A stretch of DNA of 64,000 nucleotides. It comes from Lentisphaerae bacterium ADurb.Bin082. Its GTDB lineage: Bacteria; Verrucomicrobiota; Lentisphaeria; Oligosphaerales; Oligosphaeraceae. The notes under the pieces were generated by a model. It ran no database searches. It had not been told where the DNA came from and saw only the letters and a program-made list of their open reading frames with translations. The position numbers and the translations under genes were made by a program. Within the stretch, counting starts at the first letter, position 1. Every line of letters begins with the position of its first letter. This document shows, in pieces, positions 36,111 through 45,200 of this stretch. The stretch lies in the NCBI GenBank assembly GCA_002070945.1, contig MWEG01000096.1, forward strand, positions 1 to 64,000, given 5' to 3'.

Positions 36111-37211
36111 TTACAGCTTGAATACGGTCTTGACGTCCTGCCAATAATAGTTGTACTTGGTCGGATAGTAGATGCTGTCGCGACCGCTGACGTTGAATGC
36201 GGCCAGACCCTTGAGGGCAGAACTGCTGACGTGCTCAAGGCGCTTGTCGCAGGGAATGTAGACAGCGTGGGTGTTGGGGCGCATTTCCTGCATGAAACAA
36301 AGCTGGTTCATTTCATAGTCAAGGTCATAGCCGTTGCGCAACCCGCGCACGAGGGTGACGTCGCAGTACACAGACTCGCGCTCAATCAGGTCGACCATGA
36401 GGGTGTCGAAGTCAACCACCTCGTGGAACGGGAGAGTCTTGTCGAGCATCACGTCCGGCTCGATGTTCTTTTGCGGGTTGATGCCGACGGCGACGATGAC
36501 TTTGTCGAACATCCGTTCGGCCTTTTCGAGGATGGAGAGGTGGCCGATGTGGAAGGGATTGAAGGTGCCGGCATAGATGCCGACGCGGGGGCGGCGGTGC
36601 TCAAGGTAGTCAATCAGGAAGCGCATGGTGTCCCGGCATTCCGGGAAGCGCTTGGCAAAGCGGGTGAAGAAGGCACTGCGACCGCGCCGGTACTCCGTCA
36701 TGTTCAGGTACTGGTATTCGCGGAAAATCTGGAATTCGTAGTCGAGCAGGTCGACATGGGAGCCATGAATGATGATTTGGCAGTCAAAGTCGTGGAAACG
36801 GGCAGCCAGTTCGCTGACATCGTCCTGGAGGGTGGTGGCCAAAATAGCCTGGCGGACGCGCTCGACCGAATCAGCCGGAACGGGATTGCCGATGGCGTTG
36901 AGAATGTACAGGAAGGCTTCGCAGGATCGCTCCTCGCTGTCAGTGCCCTGGGGCACCCAGACAGCGTCATGGAAAAGGGCGGTCAACAGCAACTCCGCAG
37001 CTAAAGACTGATTCTCCCAGACCTCGTTGTTGCGGATGCCACGGCAGATGGAGAGCAGGTGATCCAGGGTGTGAAAATAACGGTGAGGCTGGCGATAGGC
37101 GGCAAACACGCGCTCTAACCAGACGCCATCCAGGTCAAGCTGAAAGGGATTGCATTCCGCCAGAATCGAGCGAATGCCGTTTTCTCGGGAATTGTCGTCA
37201 ACGTTGTGCAT
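36111..37211 (-). CDS. coaD: HD-domain hydrolase fused to phosphopantetheine adenylyltransferase (CoaD)
   Basis: A two-domain fusion. The N-terminal half matches the COG4339-type HD hydrolase pattern: PHRYFHTLDHL, then LLTALFHDAVWVPQGTDSEERS. The C-terminal 165 residues are a complete CoaD nucleotidyltransferase. They show VGIYAGTFNPFHIGH (HxGH motif), VIVAVGINPQKN, DFDTLMVDLIERE, TLVRGLRNGYDLDYEMNQ and the SSSALKGL end motif. CoaD transfers AMP from ATP to phosphopantetheine to give dephospho-CoA; the HD part would be a metal-dependent phosphohydrolase of unknown substrate. The frame extends to an ATG at 37253, but that ATG lies inside a 16-mer shared with the dispersed repeat, so I prefer ATG 37211. 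Neither has a strong ribosome binding site. Confidence 0.9.
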   Translation of the reverse strand: MHNVDDNSRENGIRSILAECNPFQLDLDGVWLERVFAAYRQPHRYFHTLDHLLSICRGIRNNEVWENQSLAAELLLTALFHDAVWVPQGTDSEERSCEAFLYILNAIGNPVPADSVERVRQAILATTLQDDVSELAARFHDFDCQIIIHGSHVDLLDYEFQIFREYQYLNMTEYRRGRSAFFTRFAKRFPECRDTMRFLIDYLEHRRPRVGIYAGTFNPFHIGHLSILEKAERMFDKVIVAVGINPQKNIEPDVMLDKTLPFHEVVDFDTLMVDLIERESVYCDVTLVRGLRNGYDLDYEMNQLCFMQEMRPNTHAVYIPCDKRLEHVSSSALKGLAAFNVSGRDSIYYPTKYNYYWQDVKTVFKL

Positions 37212-37248
37212 GGTGGGTTGGTTTCTCAGGTTGATTTTTAGTTCGGAC

Positions 37249-37264
37249 GGCATTTTAGTGGACA
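37249..37264 (-). repeat. 16-bp fragment of the dispersed repeat core
   Basis: On the minus strand TGTCCACTAAAATGCC is identical to 16 bp of the core in copy 1 (32665-32680). It lies at the upstream edge of the HD-CoaD gene and includes an in-frame ATG. Confidence 0.55.
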
Positions 37265-37289
37265 GTGCCTGACAGCTGCCGCACGTAGC

Positions 37290-37339
37290 ATGTAGTTCAA
37301 GCTTTAGCTTGCCGTATGTAGTTCAAGCTTCAGCTTGCC
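37290..37339. repeat. Two tandem copies of a 24-bp hairpin-forming unit
   Basis: Unit 1 at 37290-37313 and unit 2 at 37316-37339 differ at one base. Each contains CAAGCT-nn-AGCTTG, a 6-bp hairpin. They lie between the stop of the GH43-like gene and the start of the HD-CoaD gene. Confidence 0.8.
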
Positions 37340-37347
37340 TCCATGGT

Positions 37348-38244
37348 TTACCGCTCGAAGAATTTCTCCAGCAGTTGCTGCATAGTGCCTGGGTATTCCG
37401 CGCATTTCAAGTCAGAGCAGCCGGCCTGGTTGCCACCATTCCACCAGACGAAGACTTTCCCGTCGCGTTCGATCATTTCTGCGTCCGAGGCATTGATGTC
37501 CTTGACGCCTGGGAAGAGTTCCGGGTTGGTCGGGTGCGTCCTGTCCGGCGTCAAGAAGGGGCGATCCTTGGGAGCGTCTTCCCAGGTGATCAGGTTCTTG
37601 GAGCGGGTGACTCGTGTTTCATAAATTTCTCCTTCGTGTTCCAGGTAGAGCAGATAGAAGAACCCGCCGCGGTAGTACATGGCAGGGCCGCCAACGTAGC
37701 GACTGGGGCCATAGATGGCGCCCGGTATCTTGCGCCAGTTCACCAGGTCGGTTGACTCCGCAAACAGGAAGGTGAATGGTACCCACTTGGGATTGTCTGA
37801 CTCATACAGAAGAACGTAGCGCTTGCCGTCGAAGACGACGGTGCTGTTGAACAGCTTTTCGCCCGCATCGGCGGTCACGATTTCTCGCGGCTCGCTCCAG
37901 GTGACTAAGTCCTTGGAAGTGATGGTGATGAGGCGTTTGATGTGCCACCAGGGCTGGTTTTCGCCATAGTCCGCGGCAAAGACTATGACCGTGTCATTGA
38001 CCACAAGGGCCGACGCGAAATAATGATTCAGCAGAGGGATGCTGATGATGCGGTCGCTGTCAAGCTCCCGGATGAGGAAGCCGTCCTCCTGAAAACGATA
38101 CTGCACCGGCTGGCCAGGATACAGGAAAACCGAGGCCAAGAAGTTCTCTAATAAGTAGTACTTGCCCTTAAAGCAGAAGGGCGTCACCTCGCTCCCAGCG
38201 CGGCGAACTACTCGTAGATTTTGCCAGGGGGATTTCCATTTCAT
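37348..38244 (-). CDS. GH43/GH32-like five-bladed beta-propeller protein
   Basis: A 298-aa protein with repeating propeller blades: FNSTVVFDGKRYVLLYESDN, FAESTDLVNWRKIPGA, GGPAMYYRGGFFYLLYLEHEG, TRSKNLITWEDAP and a last blade with DGKVFVWWNGGNQ. This is the pattern of glycosidase families GH43, GH32 and GH130-like clans. Catalytic acids were not assigned, and there is no signal peptide, so it may be a cytoplasmic phosphorylase or glycosidase. AAAGG lies about 8 nt before the ATG. Confidence 0.75.
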   Translation of the reverse strand: MKWKSPWQNLRVVRRAGSEVTPFCFKGKYYLLENFLASVFLYPGQPVQYRFQEDGFLIRELDSDRIISIPLLNHYFASALVVNDTVIVFAADYGENQPWWHIKRLITITSKDLVTWSEPREIVTADAGEKLFNSTVVFDGKRYVLLYESDNPKWVPFTFLFAESTDLVNWRKIPGAIYGPSRYVGGPAMYYRGGFFYLLYLEHEGEIYETRVTRSKNLITWEDAPKDRPFLTPDRTHPTNPELFPGVKDINASDAEMIERDGKVFVWWNGGNQAGCSDLKCAEYPGTMQQLLEKFFER

Positions 38245-38472
38245 AAGAAGATGCCTTTGGTTGGGAGGTTGAAGACCTTATGATTGTGCTGCTGCTTATG
38301 ACATGCCGATTTTATACAAAATAGCATGAAGAGACGCCTTTGGCAAATCGTGGCTGATGTTTTTCACGCCAGGGGGCAGGAGAGAGGCCAGCAGCACCAA
38401 CAGCTTGAAGCAAGAGCAAGAACCAAAATGCGCGGAATAAGCATTTTTTGGAAAAAATGATTGAAGCTGTCA

Positions 38473-38500
38473 TTGACAATGACGGGACGGCATGTATACT
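38473..38500 (+). promoter_or_regulatory. Strong sigma-70-type promoter before the DeoR-family gene
   Basis: TTGACA at 38473-38478 and TATACT at 38495-38500 with a 16-bp spacer. Transcription would start near 38507, so the regulator's start codon must lie downstream of that point. Confidence 0.6.
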
Positions 38501-38573
38501 TGATGAGTATTTGCAGCATGAGAAACGCCAGCTGCTGAGGCGAGCCAGACGACAAAGGCGTGAAAGGCCAGTA

Positions 38574-39428
38574 GTGGGTAGGAGCAAAGAACATCGTGAG
38601 CGGGTAATGGCGATGCTGCGGACGCACCGCTACCTGCGGATTGGCGACGTCGTCGAAAGCCTGGGCTTGTCAGAAGCGACGATACGGCGCCTGTTCGCTT
38701 CTCTGGAAGCCTCCGGCGACTTGCTGCGCGTACACGGCGGAGTACGGTTGCCCGAAGCCGCCGCACTGCGCCAAGATTACTCCTTTCGCCGAGAAGCCGG
38801 CCAGCAGGTGGTCGAAAAGCATGCCATCGGAGTCGCAGCAGCCAACCTGCTCGTGAATGGCGATAAGATTTTCCTTGACTCCGGGACAACCCCTCTTGAA
38901 TGCGGCATGGCACTGATGGCGCGCTTGCGAGCCGGAACACTGCGGGATGTGTCAGTAGTCACTAATTCGCTGGCCTTCAACGACAGCCTGGCGCGAGTCT
39001 GCACCGTCACCCTGACAGCAGGACGCATCCGACCAGAACGCCAAGACTTGTGCGGAATCCCAGCCTCCGAAAGCATCGCACGATATCACTTCAGCGCAGC
39101 TGTATTAGGAGCTGACGGCATTGACGGAGACGGAGTCCTGTCCAGCACAGACGAAGATACGGCGCAGCTGGCGCGGACAGTGGTAGAACACAGCGACCGC
39201 GTTTATGTCCTGGCAGACAGCCGCAAGCTGGGACGACCGTCGTTTGTCAGCTATGGACGCCTCCGCCGAGGACGTGTGATTACTCTAGTCACTGACGCAG
39301 GAATTCCAGCCGCGCTGCACGCCACCTGGCACCGCCGGGGCTTTGAGATCCTGATCGCGGAAAACACGGCCGGCAGCGGCGATGACAAGGGCGAGAAGGC
39401 AGAGGCAGAAACAGAAGCAAAAGCGTGA
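38574..39428 (+). CDS. DeoR-family transcriptional regulator
   Basis: A 284-aa regulator. An N-terminal winged helix-turn-helix is followed by a DeoR sensor domain. The DNA-binding part reads RIGDVVESLGLSEATIRRLFASLEASGDLLRVHGGVRL. The sensor domain has FLDSGTTPLECG, VVTNSLAFN and VYVLADSRKLGR, the fold that binds sugar phosphates. It is probably a repressor of a nearby sugar gene. The frame is open to 38448, but a good promoter lies inside that extension. I therefore prefer GTG 38574, which has AAAGG about 8 nt upstream and gives the usual family length. The C-terminal tail is an Ala/Glu/Lys repeat. Confidence 0.85.
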   Translation: MGRSKEHRERVMAMLRTHRYLRIGDVVESLGLSEATIRRLFASLEASGDLLRVHGGVRLPEAAALRQDYSFRREAGQQVVEKHAIGVAAANLLVNGDKIFLDSGTTPLECGMALMARLRAGTLRDVSVVTNSLAFNDSLARVCTVTLTAGRIRPERQDLCGIPASESIARYHFSAAVLGADGIDGDGVLSSTDEDTAQLARTVVEHSDRVYVLADSRKLGRPSFVSYGRLRRGRVITLVTDAGIPAALHATWHRRGFEILIAENTAGSGDDKGEKAEAETEAKA

Positions 39429-39521
39429 TTTTTCAGTCGAGCGCCGCCAGCGCGGCAGGCACTCGAAAGCAGGCATCGTCGGAGAGTCAGTCAAGACATC
39501 AATCAGAGGAGCGCGTCGAAC

Positions 39522-40745
39522 ATGGGCATTAAAATCGGTTTGGTCGGATTGGGCAGTTTTGGCACGGCGTTTGCCAAGCTTTTTACCTCGCACCCCCTGG
39601 TGGACAAGGTGGCGTTGTGCGATTGCGAGGCGGACAAAATCAAGAAAATTCTGGCAGACCCCTACATGGCCTCAAAAGTGTCGCCCCGAGACTGCTACGC
39701 CACCCTGGATGAAATCTGCAAAGTCGATGAGCTGGATGCGGTGGCCATCATCACGCAGCCCTGGCTGCACGCTCCGCAGTGCCTGCAAGTCATGGAAAGC
39801 GGAAAAAGCGTGTACAGCGCAGTGCCGGTGATCTCGCTGCCAGATAACAATGAAGTGCTCGACTGGTGCGGAAAACTGGTGGAAGCAGTAGAGCGGACAG
39901 GACGGCAGTACATGCTGGGAGAGACGACCGTCTACCGGCCACAGACGATGTTCTGCACCCGCCAGGCCGCAGCAGGAGCCTTCGGGGAATTTGTCTATGC
40001 AGAAGGCGAATATGTGCACGACGTCGACGCTAGCTGCAACCTGCGCGATGTCAGGCGTCATCGCACGACCGGTGTCGTCGGCAGCCAGTATGCGGCTTTT
40101 ATGAAGAAGTACAGGGACAGAGGGTGTCGCAGCAGCCCTATGAGCTATCCGACCCATTCCGTGTCCGGGCCAATTTACGCCATGAAGACGCGCGCCGTGA
40201 AGGTCTGTGCCCTGGGGACGCCAAACACCAACGGCGACTCGTTTTTCGCCGGCGATGACTTCAGCAACGTCACCGCCTTCTATCAGCTCGCCAATGGCGC
40301 GTCCCTGCGAATCTGCGAACTCCGAGAAATCGGCGCCGGTTCCATCGACCGCCTGGAAAGTGAGACTTTCCGAATTTTCGGCAAGAGCGGCAGTTTCTCC
40401 GCAAACCGCTGGGAAGAGAATGGACGAACCGTGGAGGGAACAGCCAAGCCGCTGATCCGCAAAGACTTGACCGCCGCCGAAATGCGCGACCCTCTGCCGC
40501 CGGAAGTGGCAGCCGCCTTCAAGCATGCGATGAATCCAAATGCCGCGCCACACGATGACTTCCAGCCCTCCGGACATGGAGGCTCGCATCCGTACCTGGT
40601 ACATGAATTCGTCACCTCAGTGGCGGAGAACCGCGAGCCAGCAATCCACGCCAAGATGGCAGCGCATTTCATGGCCATGGGAGCAGCAGCGCATTGGTCA
40701 GCACAGCGCGACGGAGAACTGGTCAAAGTCCCAAACATCGGCTGA
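39522..40745 (+). CDS. Gfo/Idh/MocA-family oxidoreductase
   Basis: A 407-aa oxidoreductase. The Rossmann start is IGLVGLGSFGTAFAKLF, with VALCDCEADKIKKI as the second strand and AIITQPWLHAPQCLQVMESGKSVYSAVP in place of the usual EKP motif. The Lys and Pro of EKP appear changed to Ala-Val-Pro, which may affect catalysis. Later segments (NVTAFYQLANGASLRICELREIG; GGSHPYLVHEFVTSVAENREPAIHA) are typical of this family's substrate domain. GAGGAG lies upstream of the ATG. It follows the DeoR-like gene by 93 bp and may be its target. Confidence 0.85.
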   Translation: MGIKIGLVGLGSFGTAFAKLFTSHPLVDKVALCDCEADKIKKILADPYMASKVSPRDCYATLDEICKVDELDAVAIITQPWLHAPQCLQVMESGKSVYSAVPVISLPDNNEVLDWCGKLVEAVERTGRQYMLGETTVYRPQTMFCTRQAAAGAFGEFVYAEGEYVHDVDASCNLRDVRRHRTTGVVGSQYAAFMKKYRDRGCRSSPMSYPTHSVSGPIYAMKTRAVKVCALGTPNTNGDSFFAGDDFSNVTAFYQLANGASLRICELREIGAGSIDRLESETFRIFGKSGSFSANRWEENGRTVEGTAKPLIRKDLTAAEMRDPLPPEVAAAFKHAMNPNAAPHDDFQPSGHGGSHPYLVHEFVTSVAENREPAIHAKMAAHFMAMGAAAHWSAQRDGELVKVPNIG

Positions 40746-40790
40746 AGCTGAAAAAATCGCCGCCGCAAGGCTAAATTGTTCCCTGGCAGG

Positions 40791-40818
40791 TTGCATTTTC
40801 TAACAAAGACTTTATATT
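40791..40818 (+). promoter_or_regulatory. Candidate sigma-70 promoter for the outer-membrane protein gene
   Basis: TTGCAT at 40791-40796 and TATATT at 40813-40818 with a 16-bp spacer, about 70 bp before the ATG, in an AT-rich gap. Confidence 0.5.
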
Positions 40819-40887
40819 ATAAGCAAATGCGTTCCAGGTCGGACGCGCCGAGATTTCCATTATTTTTTGGTTAGGAAAGGCAAAGAA

Positions 40888-41691
40888 ATGAAAAACATCG
40901 GTCGAATCGCATGGATGTTGGTGGTTGTGCTGGTGCTGTCGGGGACAGCGGCTTTTGCACAGGCGAGTGGCGACAACGAATGGCGTCCCAAAGTCGACTT
41001 CACGCTGGACTGGGCCTCGCGCTATATTGACAAGGGCGAAGTCGTGAATCCAGACTCAGTCGGCCAGGCTGACCTCAGCTTGTCCCTGAAGGGCTTCTAC
41101 GTCGGCGTCTGGACCTGCGTTGACTTTACGGATGTGTATGGCTATCACAACGATCCGGAAGAGTGGAACTACTACGTGGGATATGAATACAAGTTCACGG
41201 ATGTCCCTGCGGTAGAGAGCCTCACCATCGACCTGGGCTGGACCTATTCCGACTATCCCCGGGCAAATTCGTTGGACACCCAGGAACTCCACCTCGGCGT
41301 CCAGCTCGAAGACATCCTGCTGGCACCCAAAGTGGTCGTCACTTGGGACTACGAAGATGACATCTGGTGCGTCGAAGCCGGCATCAGCCATGAACTGCCG
41401 CTCGAATTCATCAGCGAAAACCTGGTGTTCGGCGCCGCGCTTGATCTGGTTTGGGGCAATACGCGCTGGAACGGCGGACTCTCCAAGGGGCACGATGCCT
41501 ACAAGAATGCCCTGGCCTCAGCAGTCCTGATCACGGACCTGAAGTATAAATTCACCGAGAATGTTTCCTTCGGCCCCTTCATGATCGCCGCTTGGGCGCT
41601 GGATCACGACATCCGCGAGAAATTCCAGGCCAGTGACATCAACAACAACAGCAATTTCGTCTGGGGCTTCAGGCTCAACATGGAATTCTAA
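40888..41691 (+). CDS. Predicted outer-membrane beta-barrel protein
   Basis: A 267-aa protein with a signal peptide (MKNIGRIAWMLVVVLVLSGTAAFA, cleavage after AFA). Alternating polar and hydrophobic strands follow (VDFTLDWASRYIDKG, YYVGYEYKFTD, LTIDLGWTYSDYP, PKVVVTWDYEDD). The last residue is an aromatic in the final strand (FVWGFRLNMEF), a usual mark of outer-membrane insertion by BAM. It could be a porin or a short MipA/OmpA-like barrel; the substrate is unknown. ATG 40888 is preceded by AGGAAAGG. A promoter and a strong terminator frame it as a single-gene unit. Confidence 0.82.
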   Translation: MKNIGRIAWMLVVVLVLSGTAAFAQASGDNEWRPKVDFTLDWASRYIDKGEVVNPDSVGQADLSLSLKGFYVGVWTCVDFTDVYGYHNDPEEWNYYVGYEYKFTDVPAVESLTIDLGWTYSDYPRANSLDTQELHLGVQLEDILLAPKVVVTWDYEDDIWCVEAGISHELPLEFISENLVFGAALDLVWGNTRWNGGLSKGHDAYKNALASAVLITDLKYKFTENVSFGPFMIAAWALDHDIREKFQASDINNNSNFVWGFRLNMEF

Positions 41692-41764
41692 GTCGAAAAG
41701 CCGGCTAAGCCGGCAAGTGTGGCAGTAGACCGACCACGAGTCGGCGACTGCGGATTATATTATT

Positions 41765-41811
41765 GGGGCGACGGACCTGGCATCCAGGATCGTCGCCCCT
41801 AATGTTTTTTA
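41765..41811 (+). terminator. Rho-independent terminator after the outer-membrane protein gene
   Basis: GGGGCGACG and CGTCGCCCC (9 bp), with inner CCTGG/CCAGG arms, followed by AATGTTTTTT. A smaller GCCGGC-containing hairpin precedes it near 41700. Confidence 0.85.
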
Positions 41812-41920
41812 TCCGTAAAAGTAACTTTCAACGGCAAGCGTTGTCGAAAATTGATGATTGTGATTGTGCTGGACATGGATATTTTCATAAAGCTCATGGA
41901 AGACAAACTGCCTTGCTATC

Positions 41921-42105
41921 TAGCGTCCACTTCCGTCCACGTCCGTCCACGTCCACTCTCCACTTCCGTCCACTTCAGTCCATCGTCTACTAACGTCCAT
42001 TAAAGTCCACTTCCGTCCATTGTCTACTGTCCACTAAAGTGCCTTGCCCGGGACGTTTGGCTCTGCTGCTTGTGGAAATAACGAGTATCAATCGGTGAGC
42101 GATTG
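41921..42105. repeat. Dispersed GTCCAC-rich repeat element, copy 2
   Basis: Interspersed GTCCAC/GTCCATT units, then a 24-bp core at 42029-42052 (22 of 24 bases equal to copy 1), then GCTGCTTGT and TATCAATCGGTGAGCGATTG, where CAATCG/CGATTG form a 6-bp hairpin. It has the same part order as 32554-32741 and lies just before the mfd upstream region. Confidence 0.8.
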
Positions 42106-42158
42106 CCATCAAATATATATATGACCATAACAACAATATCGCGATAGGCAGACGGAGC

Positions 42159-42201
42159 GCGAGGGGGCGGGAAGGACCCGCGGCTCTTCCCTCCCCCTCG
42201 C
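42159..42201. other. Strong hairpin upstream of mfd
   Basis: GCGAGGGGG with CCCCCTCGC (9 bp), then an inner GGAAG/CTTCC stem, in an otherwise AT-rich region. A T run follows about 20 bp later, so the element is not a canonical terminator for either strand. Confidence 0.5.
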
Positions 42202-42261
42202 AAAACTCTCCCCCAACTATATTTTTTTGACTATCTTGCATTGATTTATAAATAAACCACC

Positions 42262-45200
42262 ATGGCTGAATGGCGGGAAAAATTCAAAACCTGGGCGCGC
42301 AGCAACGCCTTGCCCTCCGAGTCGTGTCAGCTGGCGCTGCATGACGAGGATTTGCTGTCAGCTGGCCTGGCGCGGGTTCTGGCCTCCCGAGTCGGTAGCC
42401 TAATCGTCGTGACGTCGGACAGCAGCCGGCTGGACACTGTCGCCGCCAGCCTGGAATCCTTCCGGAAATTGCTTGACGACGACCGGCTGGTGATTCCATT
42501 GCCGGAAGTCGCCCTCAACCGCCAGCAGTGGGCGCCGGAAAACGAGGCAGGCCGCTGCGCTGCCCTGGAAGCCGCGCTGTCCGGCAAGCCGGCCATCTAT
42601 GTCACCACCGCGACGGTCTTGATGTCGGCGACCATTTCCCCGACTGGCTTCCAAGAGCGCACCTTCACCCTCCGTCGCGGCGACGAAGTCGACCTCGAAA
42701 GCCTGGCTAAACGCCTGGTTGACCTCGATTACGACAATGAATTCGAGGTTCGCAATCCCGGCGAATTCTCGCGTCGCGGCGGCATCATCGATATTTATTC
42801 GCCGCTCTATGACGCCCCAGTGCGCCTGGAATTCTGGGGAAATGAAATTGACCGGATGCGCTTTTTCATGCCTGACAGCCAAATGTCGTTCCGGGATACG
42901 GATGAATTGCGGATCGTTCCCCGCGGAATCGCAGTGCTGGCAGCGCCCGAGGAGGACAGCTCAACCGTCCTGGCATTTTTTCCCCCAGATACACCGCTGG
43001 TTTTATGCGACCCCGAGGACATCGCCGAGCACCTGGAGACCTATAGCGAAGACGAATTGCAAGCGCAGTGGCAGGACGTCCTGGCGACCGCTGCGACAGT
43101 CCAATTGCTGACCGGCCCAGCCGAAAATGTCGGCCAAGCCGCAGGTGCAGGCAGCGAGGGGCGAAGGACGGGCAGGGCAGGGACGGGCAAGGCAGGCGCG
43201 GGCAGGGCAGGGGCGGGCAGGGCAGGCGCGACTGGCGCAGAGGCCGTTCCGGTGTTGCGGATTGACGCCATCAGCCTTGGAGCCGAGCTCGCAGATATGC
43301 TCCCTGAGCTTGGCGACGGCGCTGCCTTGTGGCATTGGCAGCAGCTGCGAGATACCCTGACGCGATGGGCCACTAGCGACTATACCGTGGTAGCCTGCTG
43401 CGCTGGCGCCGGCGAGGCCGAACGGTTCCAGGAAATGCTCCGTGAGGATGAAAAAACTCGTGAGCTGCCGATTCAGGTCGAAGAGCATGAACTCGACCGC
43501 GGTCTGCTGTTGCCCAGCGTACGGCTGGTCCTGCTGAGCGACCAAGAGCTGTTTGGACGAAAAGCGCCGGTGCGACGACAAAAACACCTGGATTATCGAC
43601 GCGACCAGGTGGTTCGCGATGCTATGGAGCTGGAGGAGGGCGAGCTAGCCGTCCACGTGACCCACGGCATCTGCCTTTACCACGGCATCCGCTATCTCGA
43701 AAGTGGCGGCGAACTGCAAGAAGTGGTCGAATTGGAATTTGCCGACGACGCCCGCCTCTACGTGCCGCTGGACCAAGTTTATCTGATCAGCCGCTATTTA
43801 GGCGCTGGCAAGGGAACGCCGACCTTGAATAAACTCGGCGGCGTTGCCTGGCGCAATGCGCGTGATGGAGCAGCCGAATCAGCGCAGGACCTGGCCGCTG
43901 AATTGCTACGGGTCGAGGCGATACGCCAGCAGGCCGAAGGTGTGCGCTTCCAACCGCAAATCGAATGGGAACGCGCTTTTGCCAACGCCTTCCCCTACAC
44001 CGAAACCGCTGACCAGACCGACGCTATCCAAGCCGTGCTCGCCGACATGGAGGACAGCAAGCCCATGGACCGCCTGCTCTGCGGCGACGTGGGCTACGGC
44101 AAGACCGAAGTAGCCATGCGGGCGGCCTTCCGAGCTGTGCTTAACGGACGCCAAGTCGCTATCCTGACGCCGACGACTGTCCTCGCCCAGCAGCACCTCC
44201 GCACCTTCCGTGAGCGCTTTGCCGAATATCCTGTCGTGGTCGAAATGATCAGCCGATTCCGCACAGCTGCTGAACAGCGTGAAATTCTCGACCGTGTTGC
44301 CTTAGGCGAAGTCGACATCCTCATTGGCACCCATCGGATTTTGCAGAAGGACGTCGATTTTGCTCGGCTCGGCTTGCTTGTCATCGACGAAGAGCAGCGT
44401 TTTGGCGTCCAGCATAAGCAGCGTTTGAAAAGTATGCGGGCCAACTTAGACATCCTGACCATGACCGCGACGCCGATTCCGCGGACGCTTTACTTCAGTT
44501 TGTCTGGCATCCGCAATTTAAGCACGATTATGACTGCTCCGAGCGACCGTTTGCCGATCAGCACCATTGTCGCCCAGTTTGACCGCGAACTGATTCGTCA
44601 GGCGATTACTCGGGAATTAGAGCGCCGCGGACAGGTCTATTTCTTGTACAACCGCGTGCAGACCATTGGACACATGTTAGCCATGCTCAGCGGCCTGGTT
44701 CCGACTGCGCGCATTGCCATTGCGCATGGCCAGATGGGTGCTGGACAGCTGGAGACCGTCATGGCGCGGTTCATCCGCGGCGAAATCGACGTCTTGCTGT
44801 GCACGACGATTATCGAGAGCGGCGTTGACATCCCGAATGTCAACACGATCATCATTGACCGTGCTGACCGTTTTGGCTTGTCGGATTTGTACCAGCTGCG
44901 TGGGCGGGTTGGACGTTATCACCGCCAGGCGTATGCGTATTTGCTCTTGCCGCCTATGGGACAGTTGCCAGCCAATGCTCGTCAGCGTCTGGCTGCGATT
45001 CGGCGCTACACTCACCTTGGCGCTGGCTTCAGACTCGCTATGCGCGACTTAGAGATTCGCGGCGCTGGCAATATTTTAGGCGTTGAGCAGAGCGGTCATA
45101 TTGCGGCGGTTGGTTTTGAGTTGTATTGCCAGCTGTTAAAGGACGCTGTTGATGGCTTGGAAAAGAGCCAGCTTGAGCGACCGGTGCAGACGGATATTTA

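Noticed and set aside
35319..37004. 561-codon plus-strand frame across the hydrolase and HD-CoaD genes
   Set aside because: It runs opposite to two genes with clear catalytic motifs and spans their intergenic gap; typical of GC-rich shadow frames.
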